Source: Trigonopsis variabilis (taxonomy: Eukaryota > Ascomycota > Trigonopsidomycetes > Trigonopsidales > Trigonopsidaceae). From it: a DNA stretch of 64,000 nt. Numbering within the stretch: position 1 is the stretch's first letter; each line of letters opens with the position of its first letter. The notes under the pieces are model-generated. The model was given only the letters and a program-made list of their open reading frames with translations, was not told where the DNA came from and did no database searches. Of this stretch, positions 55,101 through 64,000 are shown one piece after another. The stretch lies in contig PPXM03000001.1 in assembly GCA_003707065.3 (NCBI GenBank), forward strand, positions 806,001-870,000. The letters are read 5' to 3'. A program made the translations under genes and the position numbers.

Positions 55101-57818
55101 GCAGTGAAATTGGAAACCGTTAGATCTTCTCCAAACAGCTCTGCATTAACAACTCCAGCATCGTTAAGCACAACATCGAAAGAAGGCTCTGTGACATTAT
55201 AGATGGTGTCGTAGATCACTCCAGTCGAATAGTAACCATATGAAAGATAGCTTTCAGACAAAGGCCAGTCGAGGTTGTATGTCGAGTTATAAATCTGTAC
55301 GCGTAATCCGCTACTTGGCTGACTCGAGAACTCACAAGCAAGAGATGGCGCGATAGTTGCGGTCACCACGGGAGCAGTTGTGGATTGAGTGACACTTGAG
55401 AACGAAGAAGTTCTCTGAGAGTAAGGAGTTTCAGTAAATGTAGGAGTGGTACAACCAGAATTGGTCGCGACAGTTGATGTAGCCTGACCAGCTGAATAAG
55501 CACTAGATGTTGATGATGAAGCACTGTATGTCGGAGCTAATGAAGTAAATAGAGCACTTGTTGAAGCAATATTCGTTGCTGAAGGCCCACTAGAGCTTTC
55601 TTTGGACACTGGATTTGATGCACTCGCGGGAATAAGAGTAGATGACTTAGCCAATACCTGACTCGATGCACTAGCTCGAATAATACTAGAACTCTCGAAC
55701 GTCACCGAGCTCGATTCACTCAAGGGAATCACAGTGGAGCTCTTAGTCGAGGCAGAATTCGATTCACTCGTGGGAATAAGAGCTTGACTAGTCGCAGATA
55801 CTGGGAAGGAATTCTTGGAGAAGCTTGATGTGACTATACCCGAGTCGACTGTGGAAGAAACTAACTGAGATAACAGCTGCGATTTCGAGATACCAACGTT
55901 GGATGTAGGAGAACTAATGAAAGTATTTGAATGGCCAGCTGGACTTGAAAGAGTGCTGAGCTTTGAAAAAAGTGACGAAGAGCTGCTCCGCAAAGGCTCA
56001 TATCCAGAAGACGAGGCCGACTGTAAACCCGAAGATGGGGAAGTAGAACGACTGTAAGATTCATAAGGAGTCGAATCGACAGACACGCTTGCACCCCTTG
56101 AATATGAAAAATAAGAAGCCGATTTAGATGGAAAAACTTTCTGCGACAAAGTTGAGGCTGAGTTGGCAAAACTATCAATCCCTGTAGACGACCCCAAAGG
56201 AGCCGATGAAATTCCAATAGAAGATTGAGACCCAATCAAACAATTCAATGATACACTTGCGGTAATCTGGACAAATTCTGAGCAAGCATAGTCTGCAGAG
56301 AACTGAGCATAGAGATTACTGGTTGTTCCGGTGCAAATATAGAATCCCAGTGAGCTCTCTAAACTTAAAACGCCATTGACAAAGCTCCAGGTAGAGTGGA
56401 AGCCTGCTGGGACACTAGAAGCTGCATACACGATACCAGAGTCATCAGCATAGAGGTAGTAGTTATTGTTAAAAATCAAAGCGCTACCACGAAGCTCAAA
56501 ACAGTTAGAGACCAAATCCAAGTCACGTCTTGCTAAGTTTGATACAACTACCCTGCTAGTGTCTGTATCAATCATAATTTCGTAACCATTCAAATCGAAA
56601 GAAAGGAAAACAGAAGAAGCAGACGGAGAAGCTGCTGCTGACGATGATGTAGTAACAGAATATAAGCTCCTTGATGATGACGAATTTCCAGAGAAAGAAG
56701 CGACGCTTTTAGTTGAAGATAAGGATGACTTAGTGTCGATAGATGTTTCTGAGAGAGATATCACAGATGCACCTTCGGCTAATTGTTAGCATATACATAT
56801 CTTTCTGAAGCATACCTGAAGAAGTCTCTGATTGCGAGCTGCCAACAGAAGTAATAGAGGAAATCTCAGCCGATGTCACGGTTAGTCCTTCTCCTGATGT
56901 CAATATAACCATACTATTCCGTGACATACCTGAAGAGCTTCCGGATGGCAAGCTGCCGACAGAGGAAACTGCATGAGAGACTAGGCCAGTCGGACTCGAG
57001 TAAGAGGAGACAGAGGACACAGCTTGTGTAGGAGAGAGATTAACTGTTGATTGACCTTATATCAGTAAGTAGTAAGAAGTAAACTTACCAATTACAATCG
57101 TAGTACTTGAGACAGTAACGGTCACAGGAGAACAAACATATCCAGTAGAAAGAGATTCTGATGTGGCCAAAGACGTGAAAGTTTCGACCTCCGTCCAAGT
57201 TGAGCAGTCTCCGTTGTCATGATAAGAGCTTGTTTCATAGAAACCAGTGATTATTTCAGTCTGCACGCGGGTCACGGTTTCCACGACACAACTAGCAACG
57301 GGAGCTTCCGTGATAATAGGCAAGATTTCGACCTTTGTGCAAGATGTTTGGACACTAGCCGATCCAATTCGGTCTGTGAGCGTTTCAGTCACCCAGTGAG
57401 AAATCGTAGCAGTTCCTTCAATGGTAACTTCCATAAGCGTACTAGCAGGTTCCCAAACATAAGTTTTTGTAGACGACGATTCCAAGCCAGCCACTAAGGA
57501 TGTATAGGAAGTCCTGGTGGAACAGCCGATTGTTTCAGTGGTGGTAAAGTACTCGGTTATGGTGGACTCTCCACTGGGATAGAGATAAGTGGAAGTGAAT
57601 TCCTTAGTAAAAGACGGAGTTTCAGTAATGCAAGCAGCACATATACTGTAAACAGTTTGGACGGACGTTTCTGTGGCAGTCAGATCAGTGAACAAGGTTT
57701 TGGTCTGCGAACAGCTAGCATCCGGGACAGATACAGTCTCGGTAGTAGTCACGGTCTCTGCATTGACACAAAGAAGGTAGACCAAAAGGCCGACCAGTGT
57801 GGTAGAAAAAGAGCGCAT
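52162..57818 (-). CDS. giant secreted adhesin with PA14/GLEYA-like repeats (gap inside)
   Basis: Minus-strand exons are 57089-57818, 56930-57055, 56816-56893 and 52162-56778, with introns of 33, 36 and 37 nt; roughly 1,850 residues. It has a signal peptide (MRSFSTTLVGLLVYLLCVNA), then a Thr/Cys-rich flocculin-like region, a cysteine module near 56250-56610 after an RR site, and a long Ser-rich stalk. Four lectin-like domains follow (SSGLRVQIYNSTYNLDWPL, TGTYQFSFTVDDGLIFFIGSDDAFPCCDPDY, YYPLRIVYYNQRKTYRMWMT), the PA14/GLEYA fold of yeast adhesins. The N run at 53650-54350 shifts the frame: the summed length is not a multiple of three, so the true gap should be 3n+1 bases. No GPI tail is visible; the protein ends shortly after the last domain (NSTTCVH). 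Confidence 0.85.
52190..55352 (-). repeat. four near-identical PA14/GLEYA-like repeat units
   Basis: Units lie at about 54740-55352, 54351-54640 (cut by the gap), 53062-53649 and 52190-52770. Over some 450 bp they are almost base-for-base identical, while the Ser-rich linkers differ. Equivalent points are 705, 979 (across the gap) and 882 bp apart. Units 1 and 2 share one variant of the domain's first codons and units 3 and 4 share another. Confidence 0.9.
53650..54350. other. assembly gap (701 N)
   Basis: Run of N inside the adhesin repeats. It hides the second half of repeat 2 and the linker to repeat 3, and possibly further repeats. Confidence 1.
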
Positions 57819-58765
57819 CGCGAGATTATCGAGGATACTCTAATACTCGGGACCTAGGGAAGAAAGACAAAGGTTAAAGAAAAAAGAAGGCAGTAAACAG
57901 AAAAGCAGATGAAGCGAGTGAATCAAGCGAGTGTTGCAGAGGGACAAAGGCAGGTTGACCGAGCTTTATGAGTGGGTATACCCTCACAGACAGATATAAT
58001 ATCCCTGTTTTCGAAAATTAAATTGAATTCTGTTTTCGGAAACCAAACGGATCACGGTCATAAGCAGAACGTGCACTTCCATATTTTCGTGAGAATTAGG
58101 AAATTAGTAATAGACAAACTAGGCAATTGACAACCTGTCATCGAAAAAACTTATACCAAATAGGCGACATTGGATCTTCATGTACTATTTGGTTCTGCTG
58201 CACGTTCAGAATTGGGGGGTTTTGGGTTCCTCATCGGTCCTCCATCCACGTGGACCTCGAAGGCGTACCCAAAGAGTAAAGGGCCTGATAGCGATCGTAT
58301 TCTTCTTCCCCTTCAATAAAGAAAGATAAGAAGTCAGAAACAACGAAATTATCCTAGGAATTTGGTATCATCGGACTATATGCTTAAGCATATTAGTGAG
58401 TGAAGAAGATCTTGGGAGAAAACAAGCTACTGACCATAACACGCTGGACACTAGTGTTCGCCGACAGGTACCTTTCTCGCAAAAGAATCTCGAAACGGTT
58501 AACCCACCTATTCGGCTCCTGTTAAAGTGATCGGGAATTAAGTGGCCATGAACAGAATACCTATCTATGGAGACTAGCCAAATTGGGACTTTATCCCACG
58601 TGCGGGGTGCGCTGTCTCGTATATTGTATGACCATAGTCGTCCTTTTTCTTGATCTGTGTTCTCTCTTTTTTTCCTCAGTCTCTCTTTCCTCTAACTGGA
58701 GATATTCATCTTTCTATCGTTAATTTCATTTGAATTCCCAGTTAGGTATTTTCTTTCGTTTGTCA
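57819..58765. other. divergent promoter, adhesin / GH92
   Basis: About 950 bp. It contains the CCACGTGG palindrome at 58246-58253 and CCCACGTG at 58595-58602, and a pyrimidine-rich stretch before the GH92 start. No gene is seen. Confidence 0.5.
58246..58602. promoter_or_regulatory. two CACGTG-type sites (CCACGTGG, CCCACGTG)
   Basis: E-boxes with the G/C flanks preferred by Pho4-like bHLH factors. The second is the reverse complement of the site upstream of the phosphatase-oxidase gene (45678-45685). Function is inferred. Confidence 0.35.
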
Positions 58766-61109
58766 ATGTTGTTCATTTTATTTATCTGGGCCTCGCTCTC
58801 GCTTGGACTGTCAGGTATTGACTATGTGAACGTATTGTAAGTACAATCTCTGGCAGCAGCTGATACATTCAAGTATGGGAACAGAAGGAGGAGGCCATGT
58901 ATTCCCTGGCCCTTGTCTTCCTCATGGGATGGTGAAAATGGGTGTCGATATAACGGGAGCTAGTTCTGGCGATGCTTACTCGGGCTATGCTCCTGATGGA
59001 GTTATCCAAGGTATATCAATGATGCACGAAAGTGGCACTGGTGGTGCTCCAGAGTATGGTGTTGTATCTCAGATGGCCTCGACTGGCAAGTTTGATGCGA
59101 GCACATCCTGGGGATCAGGAAGGGTTAGTTTAATCTCAAAACAGCGTGCTAATATCTAGCGAGAGAGCGATTTAGCTTTTGTTGGCTACTATAAAGTCTT
59201 TCTGCAAAATAATGCTGATGTCGAATTCGCTCCTACTGCTCACGCCGGTGTCTATCACTATACATTTCCTTCTACTGAGACGGCAAACATCATTGTTGAT
59301 GTTGCTCATCACCTTAACACAGTATCGCGACCTTATTGGACCCAATATTTTGTCAATGGTTCGATATCGGTTTCAGAAGATCTTCTGTCATATTCTGGAC
59401 AAACAACTATCACAGGCGGTTGGGGCGAGCAATCTGCGTGGACAATCTATTTCTATGGGGAGTTTGACACGAAGCCTGAGTCTGTCACTGCTTTTGTGGG
59501 CACCAGCATGTCTGCTGGTTCTCTGACTGCATCTTCGACAACTCAGGATCAACAAAATGGTATCGCGTTCACTTTCCCCTCTGGTACTACTGATGTGCGC
59601 TCGCACGTTGGTATCTCTTTCATTTCGATTGATAAAGCTAAATCTAACTTGGTATCGGAACTTTGTCACTTCGATGTTGACTCGGTCACGCAAGCTGCCC
59701 GAGATGCTTGGAATACAGAGATATTTGATCGCGTCGATGTAGACACTTCTAATTCGGAAATCGCTCGGATGGTCTACTCTTCTCTATATGCTGGAAATCT
59801 GCTTCCATCGGATAGAACAGGAGAAAATCCCAACTGGGAATCTACTGAACCCTATTATGATGATTGGTTCACAATTTGGGACATCTTCAGATGTCTTACT
59901 CCTCTATTTAACGTCCTAATTCCTTCCCGTTCTGCCGATATGGTGCGCTCTTTGATTGATATATACCGCTATGACGGCTGGATGCCCGATGGACGATCCG
60001 CCAATCAGAACGGAAGAACTCAAGGTGGATCAAATGCAGACATAGTCTTGGCCGATGCTTATATTAAAAATATAGGCCAAGGCTCTATCAACTGGGAAGA
60101 CGGCTACGCCGCTATGGTTAAGGATGCGGAAGTTCAACCTCCTAATAACAATGATTCATTTGCTTCTGACTCTTCTACTAAGGAGGGGCGCGGTGCTTTG
60201 CCTGACTGGCTTGCATTAGGATGGGTTACTCGTAATTATACACGATCTGTCACCCGAACGATGGAGTATGCTTACGATGATTTTGGTTTGGCTGTTGTCG
60301 CCCAAGGATTGGGTAAGACGGATGATTACGAGAAATATCTCAAGCGATCGGGTAACTGGCGAAACATATTCAATCCAGATGCCACCGCTTCTGGATACTC
60401 TTATACAGGCTTCATCCAACCTCGCAATGCTGATGGTGAATTCAATTATGATAATTATAATCCTATGAGCTGCGGAAGTTGTTATTGGGCCGATGATGAG
60501 TATGAAGGGAAGCCAGTCGAATATATGTTCACTGTCCCTCAAGATGTCGAGACTTTGATCGAATACTGCGGTGGGAATGAGACCTTTGTTCAACGAATTG
60601 ATGACCTCTTTGGTAACCTCGGCGAGACAAGTATGCTGGCTGATGTTGGCAATGAACCTTCTTTCTTGACCCCTTTCATGTACAACTATGTCAACATGAA
60701 CTACAAGACTGTTGCAGTGACTCGCTATATCATGAACAAGTCCTATAATGACGGCGTTTCAGGTATTCCTGGCAACTCTGATGCCGGTGCGATGCAGGGT
60801 TGGGAACTTTGGAATATCATGGGACTTTACCCTGTGACTGGAACTACTACCTATCTACTAGCTGCCCCTTTTGTTTCCTATTTCACGCTTACTCTGGAGA
60901 ATGGATCACAGGTCAAGATCACGGCAGATAACCTTGGTGATTCTTCTTATTATATCCAGTCCGTCCTTCTAAACGGAGAGTCTTACGATAAGAACTGGAT
61001 TGCTCATGATGATCTTTTCGCCAACGGTGGTACCCTTCATTTCGTTTTGGGATCTAATCCCATAGTCTGGGAAACTGGAAGTGTGCCCCCGAGCCCCGGT
61101 CATTATTAA
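58766..61109 (+). CDS. secreted GH92 alpha-1,2-mannosidase-type glycosidase
   Basis: Calcium-dependent exo-alpha-mannosidase family. Exons are 58766-58836, 58874-59123 and 59160-61109, with introns of 37 and 36 nt; 756 residues. It has a signal peptide (MLLFILFIWASLSLGLSG). The first junction gives IDYVNV-FMGTEGGGHVFPGPCLPHGMVKMGVD, the GH92 opening, and the second SWGSGR-RESDLAFVGYYKVFL. Catalytic-domain blocks include YYDDWFTIWDIFRCLTPLFN, YDGWMPDGRSANQNG, QGGSNADIVLADAYIK, LADVGNEPSFLTPFMYNYV and GIPGNSDAGAMQGWELWNIMGLYPVTG. These contain the Glu/Asp residues that act as acid and base in this family. It probably acts outside the cell or in the secretory path; no GPI tail. Divergent from the adhesin. 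Confidence 0.93.
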
Positions 61110-61725
61110 ACGCTTCTTTTTTTGAGCCGATAACTTTCAGTAGCCTTGGATATAGACAAATGAGAATTCTTTTAATTTTCCTTTTGTAGTTTTTGTTTAG
61201 TTTACTTGCAATTTACGTAGATTCATCCACTCAACTTTATTAATATCAAACTAGTACTTTCCTTTTGGAATGCCTAGCCCTGACCATATGCATACCGTCG
61301 AGATTGTCCTATCCTTTCCATTCTTTACTGCTCTTGCTTCCTTTTGCCGTTCATTTGCACCTTATTGGAAGTTGTTTTGTAGGCGGGACAACTACAGTAA
61401 GACCGGATGAGTGGGGGGTTCCCGCACGAGGGCACTGACCAGCTAGTTGTCAAGCAGATGTCTATCCTTCGGGTTTGTCGCTAATCGCTAAATATCGAAT
61501 TCAATATTTGGATGATTCTTCTGTATAGAATACATTTAGTGTAGATCTTTTCTACTCTTAAGTCGACTTTCTGTAGCTATGCGAGGTGCTCTAATGCGTT
61601 AACCCTAAGGCGTTGCCTTAGCATACTAGGGTATGCGGACCTTTGGCTTCTTCTTTACCATAAATTCTCCATACCTCCTGCTTATACCTTAGTTATAACC
61701 CTCTATTTTTATTGCCTGAGCTGAA
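61110..61725. other. intergenic, GH92 to unrecognised gene
   Basis: About 615 bp. A small inverted repeat CTAAGGC-GTT-GCCTTAG lies at 61605-61621. Nothing else is recognised. Confidence 0.45.
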
Positions 61726-62618
61726 ATGGTCTTTATCGTTATTACTGATCCAAACTATTTCTTTCCTGGCCCTATTCCTAATCCAGGTGACTATCCTTTA
61801 CCTCAACCTGTCCTACGGGCTAGAGCGAGGTCAAGGGCTGTCACACTTCCAAATTTCGAGGAAGCTTCGGTATCGGAGTGTTCGGGTGATTCGTCAGACG
61901 ATGATGCTTTGGGCACTTGGCGGGAGACTCCGGTTATCTCTTCACCTGACATCAAGGACGACGGAGATGTCTTTAGCAAAGGTCTATACGTGGATGCTAT
62001 AGAATATATGAGCAAGGAGGAATACTGTCTTATGCAAATACCTCAAAACCTCCAAGATGTCAGATGTCTTGAATTTTGCCCTCAAGGTGTCTACGAGGAT
62101 GATCGTCGAGCCCTCGATGACAAAGTCGCAAGCGGGCTTCGTACCTTGGAAGTTCGTGACGGCGAACTTTCTATCTGTGTGCATGAAGGCGGTAACATTA
62201 CAATGACGGACTCGCAGCGGGAAAATTCCTGCAGTGAGTCTGTCATTTTGGCCTCTGAAGATCGACTGACGGTTTTCAAGGACAAGATCCAAAACAATCT
62301 TTCTAATGATCGTTTATTTCAGACGCGCCATCATTGCAAAGATCGTCAGAAGCGACGGTCTCGACGGCGCCTTCGGCGCCGTCGTCGTATGTGTCGCCGG
62401 GGATAGTTACATTGATCCCCAGACTATATGAGACCAGCATTCTTATACCTATATTTTTACCTGATATATTTTTATTCTGTCTATTATCTAAACATATATG
62501 TATCCAACCTCTTGCAGACACGTATATCATGCTCCAATTAGATTTTAGAAAAAAAACTTCTTGTGAAGACATGCTTCGTGATAATAATGAAGTGATACTT
62601 CTACTCCAGCACATTTAA
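61726..62618 (+). CDS. unrecognised acidic protein, probably spliced
   Basis: No family recognised. The frame opens MVFIVITDPNYFFPGPIPNPGDYPLP and runs through an acidic middle (SECSGDSSDDDALGTW). A canonical donor GTGAGT at 62234 and acceptor TTTCAG at 62322 (89 nt, with a CTAAT branch) join 61726-62233 to 62323-62618, giving 267 residues. After the splice it reads NAPSLQRSSEATVSTAPSAPSSYVSPG, then a hydrophobic stretch. Unspliced, the frame ends at 62406 in an Arg-only tail (226 residues) that is read from a GC-rich hairpin and looks artificial. The spliced model is my preference; neither is proven. Confidence 0.4.
62362..62384. repeat. GC-rich inverted repeat, 10-bp stem, 3-nt loop
   Basis: CGACGGCGCC-TTC-GGCGCCGTCG, with two nested GGCGCC palindromes, inside the preceding gene. 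Confidence 0.9.
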
Positions 62619-63767
62619 AATAAAAGTTAGTCTAAAAGCCTTTTGACGCAGAAGATTCATGAGAGGTAACGTGGAGCCCAACAGGAAACATTTAAATTGG
62701 ATGCTACAAAGTTACTACTGCGAGAAGACAAGTTGAGATCTTAGAATTCCATATTCACCGCTTTATGCTGTCCGCCTTATATAAGAGCTGGGGCCGTGGT
62801 AGTCTTAGGCGGGAAATAACAAGGGATTTGAGTAGTCCTGAAGCATATGTGACCATTATGTATTCCTCGTACATATTAAGGAATATGTTCAGGAGTTAAT
62901 TGTTCATAAGAAGGCAAAAGAACGTGCCAAAAATCTACGGGTCATAGGTCCTTTCTGATCTGTTACCTTGCGATCATTATACTATAGTTTGAGTTTCTTC
63001 GTGGTTTAAATTATATAATTCATTACTTGTGGTCAGTCTTATAATCTGTTGTTGAGTTATTTCAGTCAAAGGGAATTAGCGCATTATTTGCACCGAGCTA
63101 AAAGAATCACAGGCGGGTGTCTTTTTGTATGGCGAGGAAGAAAAATTACCAATCAACCCTGACAAAAAGGAAATACTGACACGAAGTGACCGCAGGACCG
63201 CCAGCAATAACACGGCACGCTTAATAGCTCTTGAAAAAAATTCGGTGTAAATGCACTGTCTGATGCCGTGAAGAAGACGCTAGAGGTCGGTCTCAATGAT
63301 TACACCACAGTTCGGGACCAGTTCACCATTCAATTGACGCACAGAGGGGTGCAAAAATGCAGGAATCAAGGAGAGGAAAGAGAAGCCACACGTGAGCCAC
63401 AGGTGTTTACCTATTATACCTTCCGCAGCCATGCAACTCATGAAACCAACTTCAAAAAAGCTTGATGAACCTTGAGCAGCATCAGCTGGCCATTGCTAGT
63501 AAGAACATAAGTGCTTTCATATTTTTCTATGAATGTTACGTTCATCAAATAGCGTTCTACAGGGGAGACGATCGGAAAGCCCCAAAAAAATGGTGAAGAT
63601 CGACCCAAGAAAACAACTTTACTGACTAAATCATTGGAGCTATATTTTTCAATTATAATGAAAAAACGGCTTCGCACTGTGGTTTAGAGATTTTCAGATT
63701 ACATAAGCACAAAGCATTGTATAGAACAAATCATGTCGGTCGCATGTAACAGCTATTATAGCTTCCA
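62619..63767. other. AT-rich intergenic region before tRNA-Thr
   Basis: About 1.15 kb. Frames at 63268-63465 and 63438-63677 are short and lack family motifs. I see no gene or element ends. Confidence 0.45.
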
Positions 63768-63841
63768 AGCCTTGATGGCCAAGCTGGTAAGGCGCGACAC
63801 TAGTAATGTCGAGATCGTCGGTTCGAGTCCGGCTCGAGGCA
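63768..63841 (+). tRNA. tRNA-Thr (anticodon AGT)
   Basis: 74 nt without intron. Acceptor GCCTTGA pairs with TCGAGGC (one G-T), discriminator A. The A box is TGGCCAAGCTGGTAAGG, the anticodon stem is CGACA/TGTCG with loop CT-AGT-AA, and the B box is GGTTCGAGTCC. Wobble A34 would be read as inosine. Confidence 0.95.
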
Positions 63842-63842
63842 A

Positions 63843-63850
63843 TTTTTTTT
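63843..63850 (+). terminator. Pol III terminator of tRNA-Thr
   Basis: Run of eight T immediately after the tRNA 3' end. Confidence 0.85.
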
Positions 63851-64000
63851 CATCCCCCACACGTACGTACCGTACGTTTGAGTCATTTTCTTGGCTTGTG
63901 CAGATCAGCAAGCAAACTCTTCTCGCTTTGATGGCAACCTAAGAGTATGGCTTAGTGAATATTAGCTGAATATAGAGTAAGTGCTGCGTCGAAATATCAA

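Noticed and set aside
52162-56764. Two overlapping adhesin genes on the minus strand
   Set aside because: The overlap is created by the N run, which shifts frame. Repeat content and the single signal peptide at 57818 indicate one gene.
63733-63942. 69-codon protein at the right end
   Set aside because: Runs through the tRNA-Thr gene and its terminator; a chance frame.

Overview
The window is nuclear DNA of an ascomycete fungus. Genes are intron-rich and lie on both strands. Introns are very short: almost all those I could place are 32-49 nt, with a YTNAC-type branch site a few bases before the 3' AG. Cytoplasmic tRNA genes, Zn2Cys6 regulators, an Atf1-type bZIP with its fungal N-terminal domains, GPI proteins and a Rpa135/Rfc1/Prp4 housekeeping set all fit a fungus. 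I cannot fix the lineage from sequence alone; the introns recall Taphrinomycotina or early-branching yeasts. All exon joins below come from reading splice signals and protein continuity by eye.

Layout. 1-14 kb is housekeeping: UTP15 (partial), NCE101, the gamma-tubulin complex gene GCP3/alp6, atf1, mitochondrial Phe-tRNA synthetase, mge1 (GrpE), a small BLOC-1-like coiled-coil gene, RFC1, and an unrecognised gene with an out-of-frame internal duplication. 14-21 kb is sparse: an intron-containing tRNA-Leu(CAA), an HAD hydrolase, a long gene-poor stretch with a perfect hairpin, a TOS1-like GPI wall protein and a three-copy direct repeat. 21.9-33.6 kb looks like an accessory metabolic block: a short-chain dehydrogenase, an anion permease of the allantoate/nicotinate class, a beta-lactamase-fold serine hydrolase and two Zn2Cys6 regulators. 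34-45 kb returns to housekeeping: RPA2 (Pol I second subunit), PTC7-like phosphatase, SYS1, ATP synthase subunit e, PRP4 and PMT4.

46.3-61.1 kb is a cell-surface island and the most interesting part. One gene (46344-51301) encodes a single predicted GPI protein of about 1,617 residues that joins an acid phosphatase of the phosphoesterase family to a complete laccase-type multicopper oxidase. These are followed by a Ser/Thr stalk, a small cysteine module and an 18-bp repeat tract. Facing it is a giant adhesin gene (57818-52162) with at least four nearly identical PA14/GLEYA-like lectin repeats, interrupted by a run of Ns. It carries a second copy of the same cysteine module, and both copies sit just after a dibasic Kex2-like site. 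Divergent from the adhesin is a secreted GH92 alpha-mannosidase. CACGTG-type sites resembling Pho4 targets lie in the promoters on both sides of the island. The window ends with an unrecognised gene and a tRNA-Thr(AGT).
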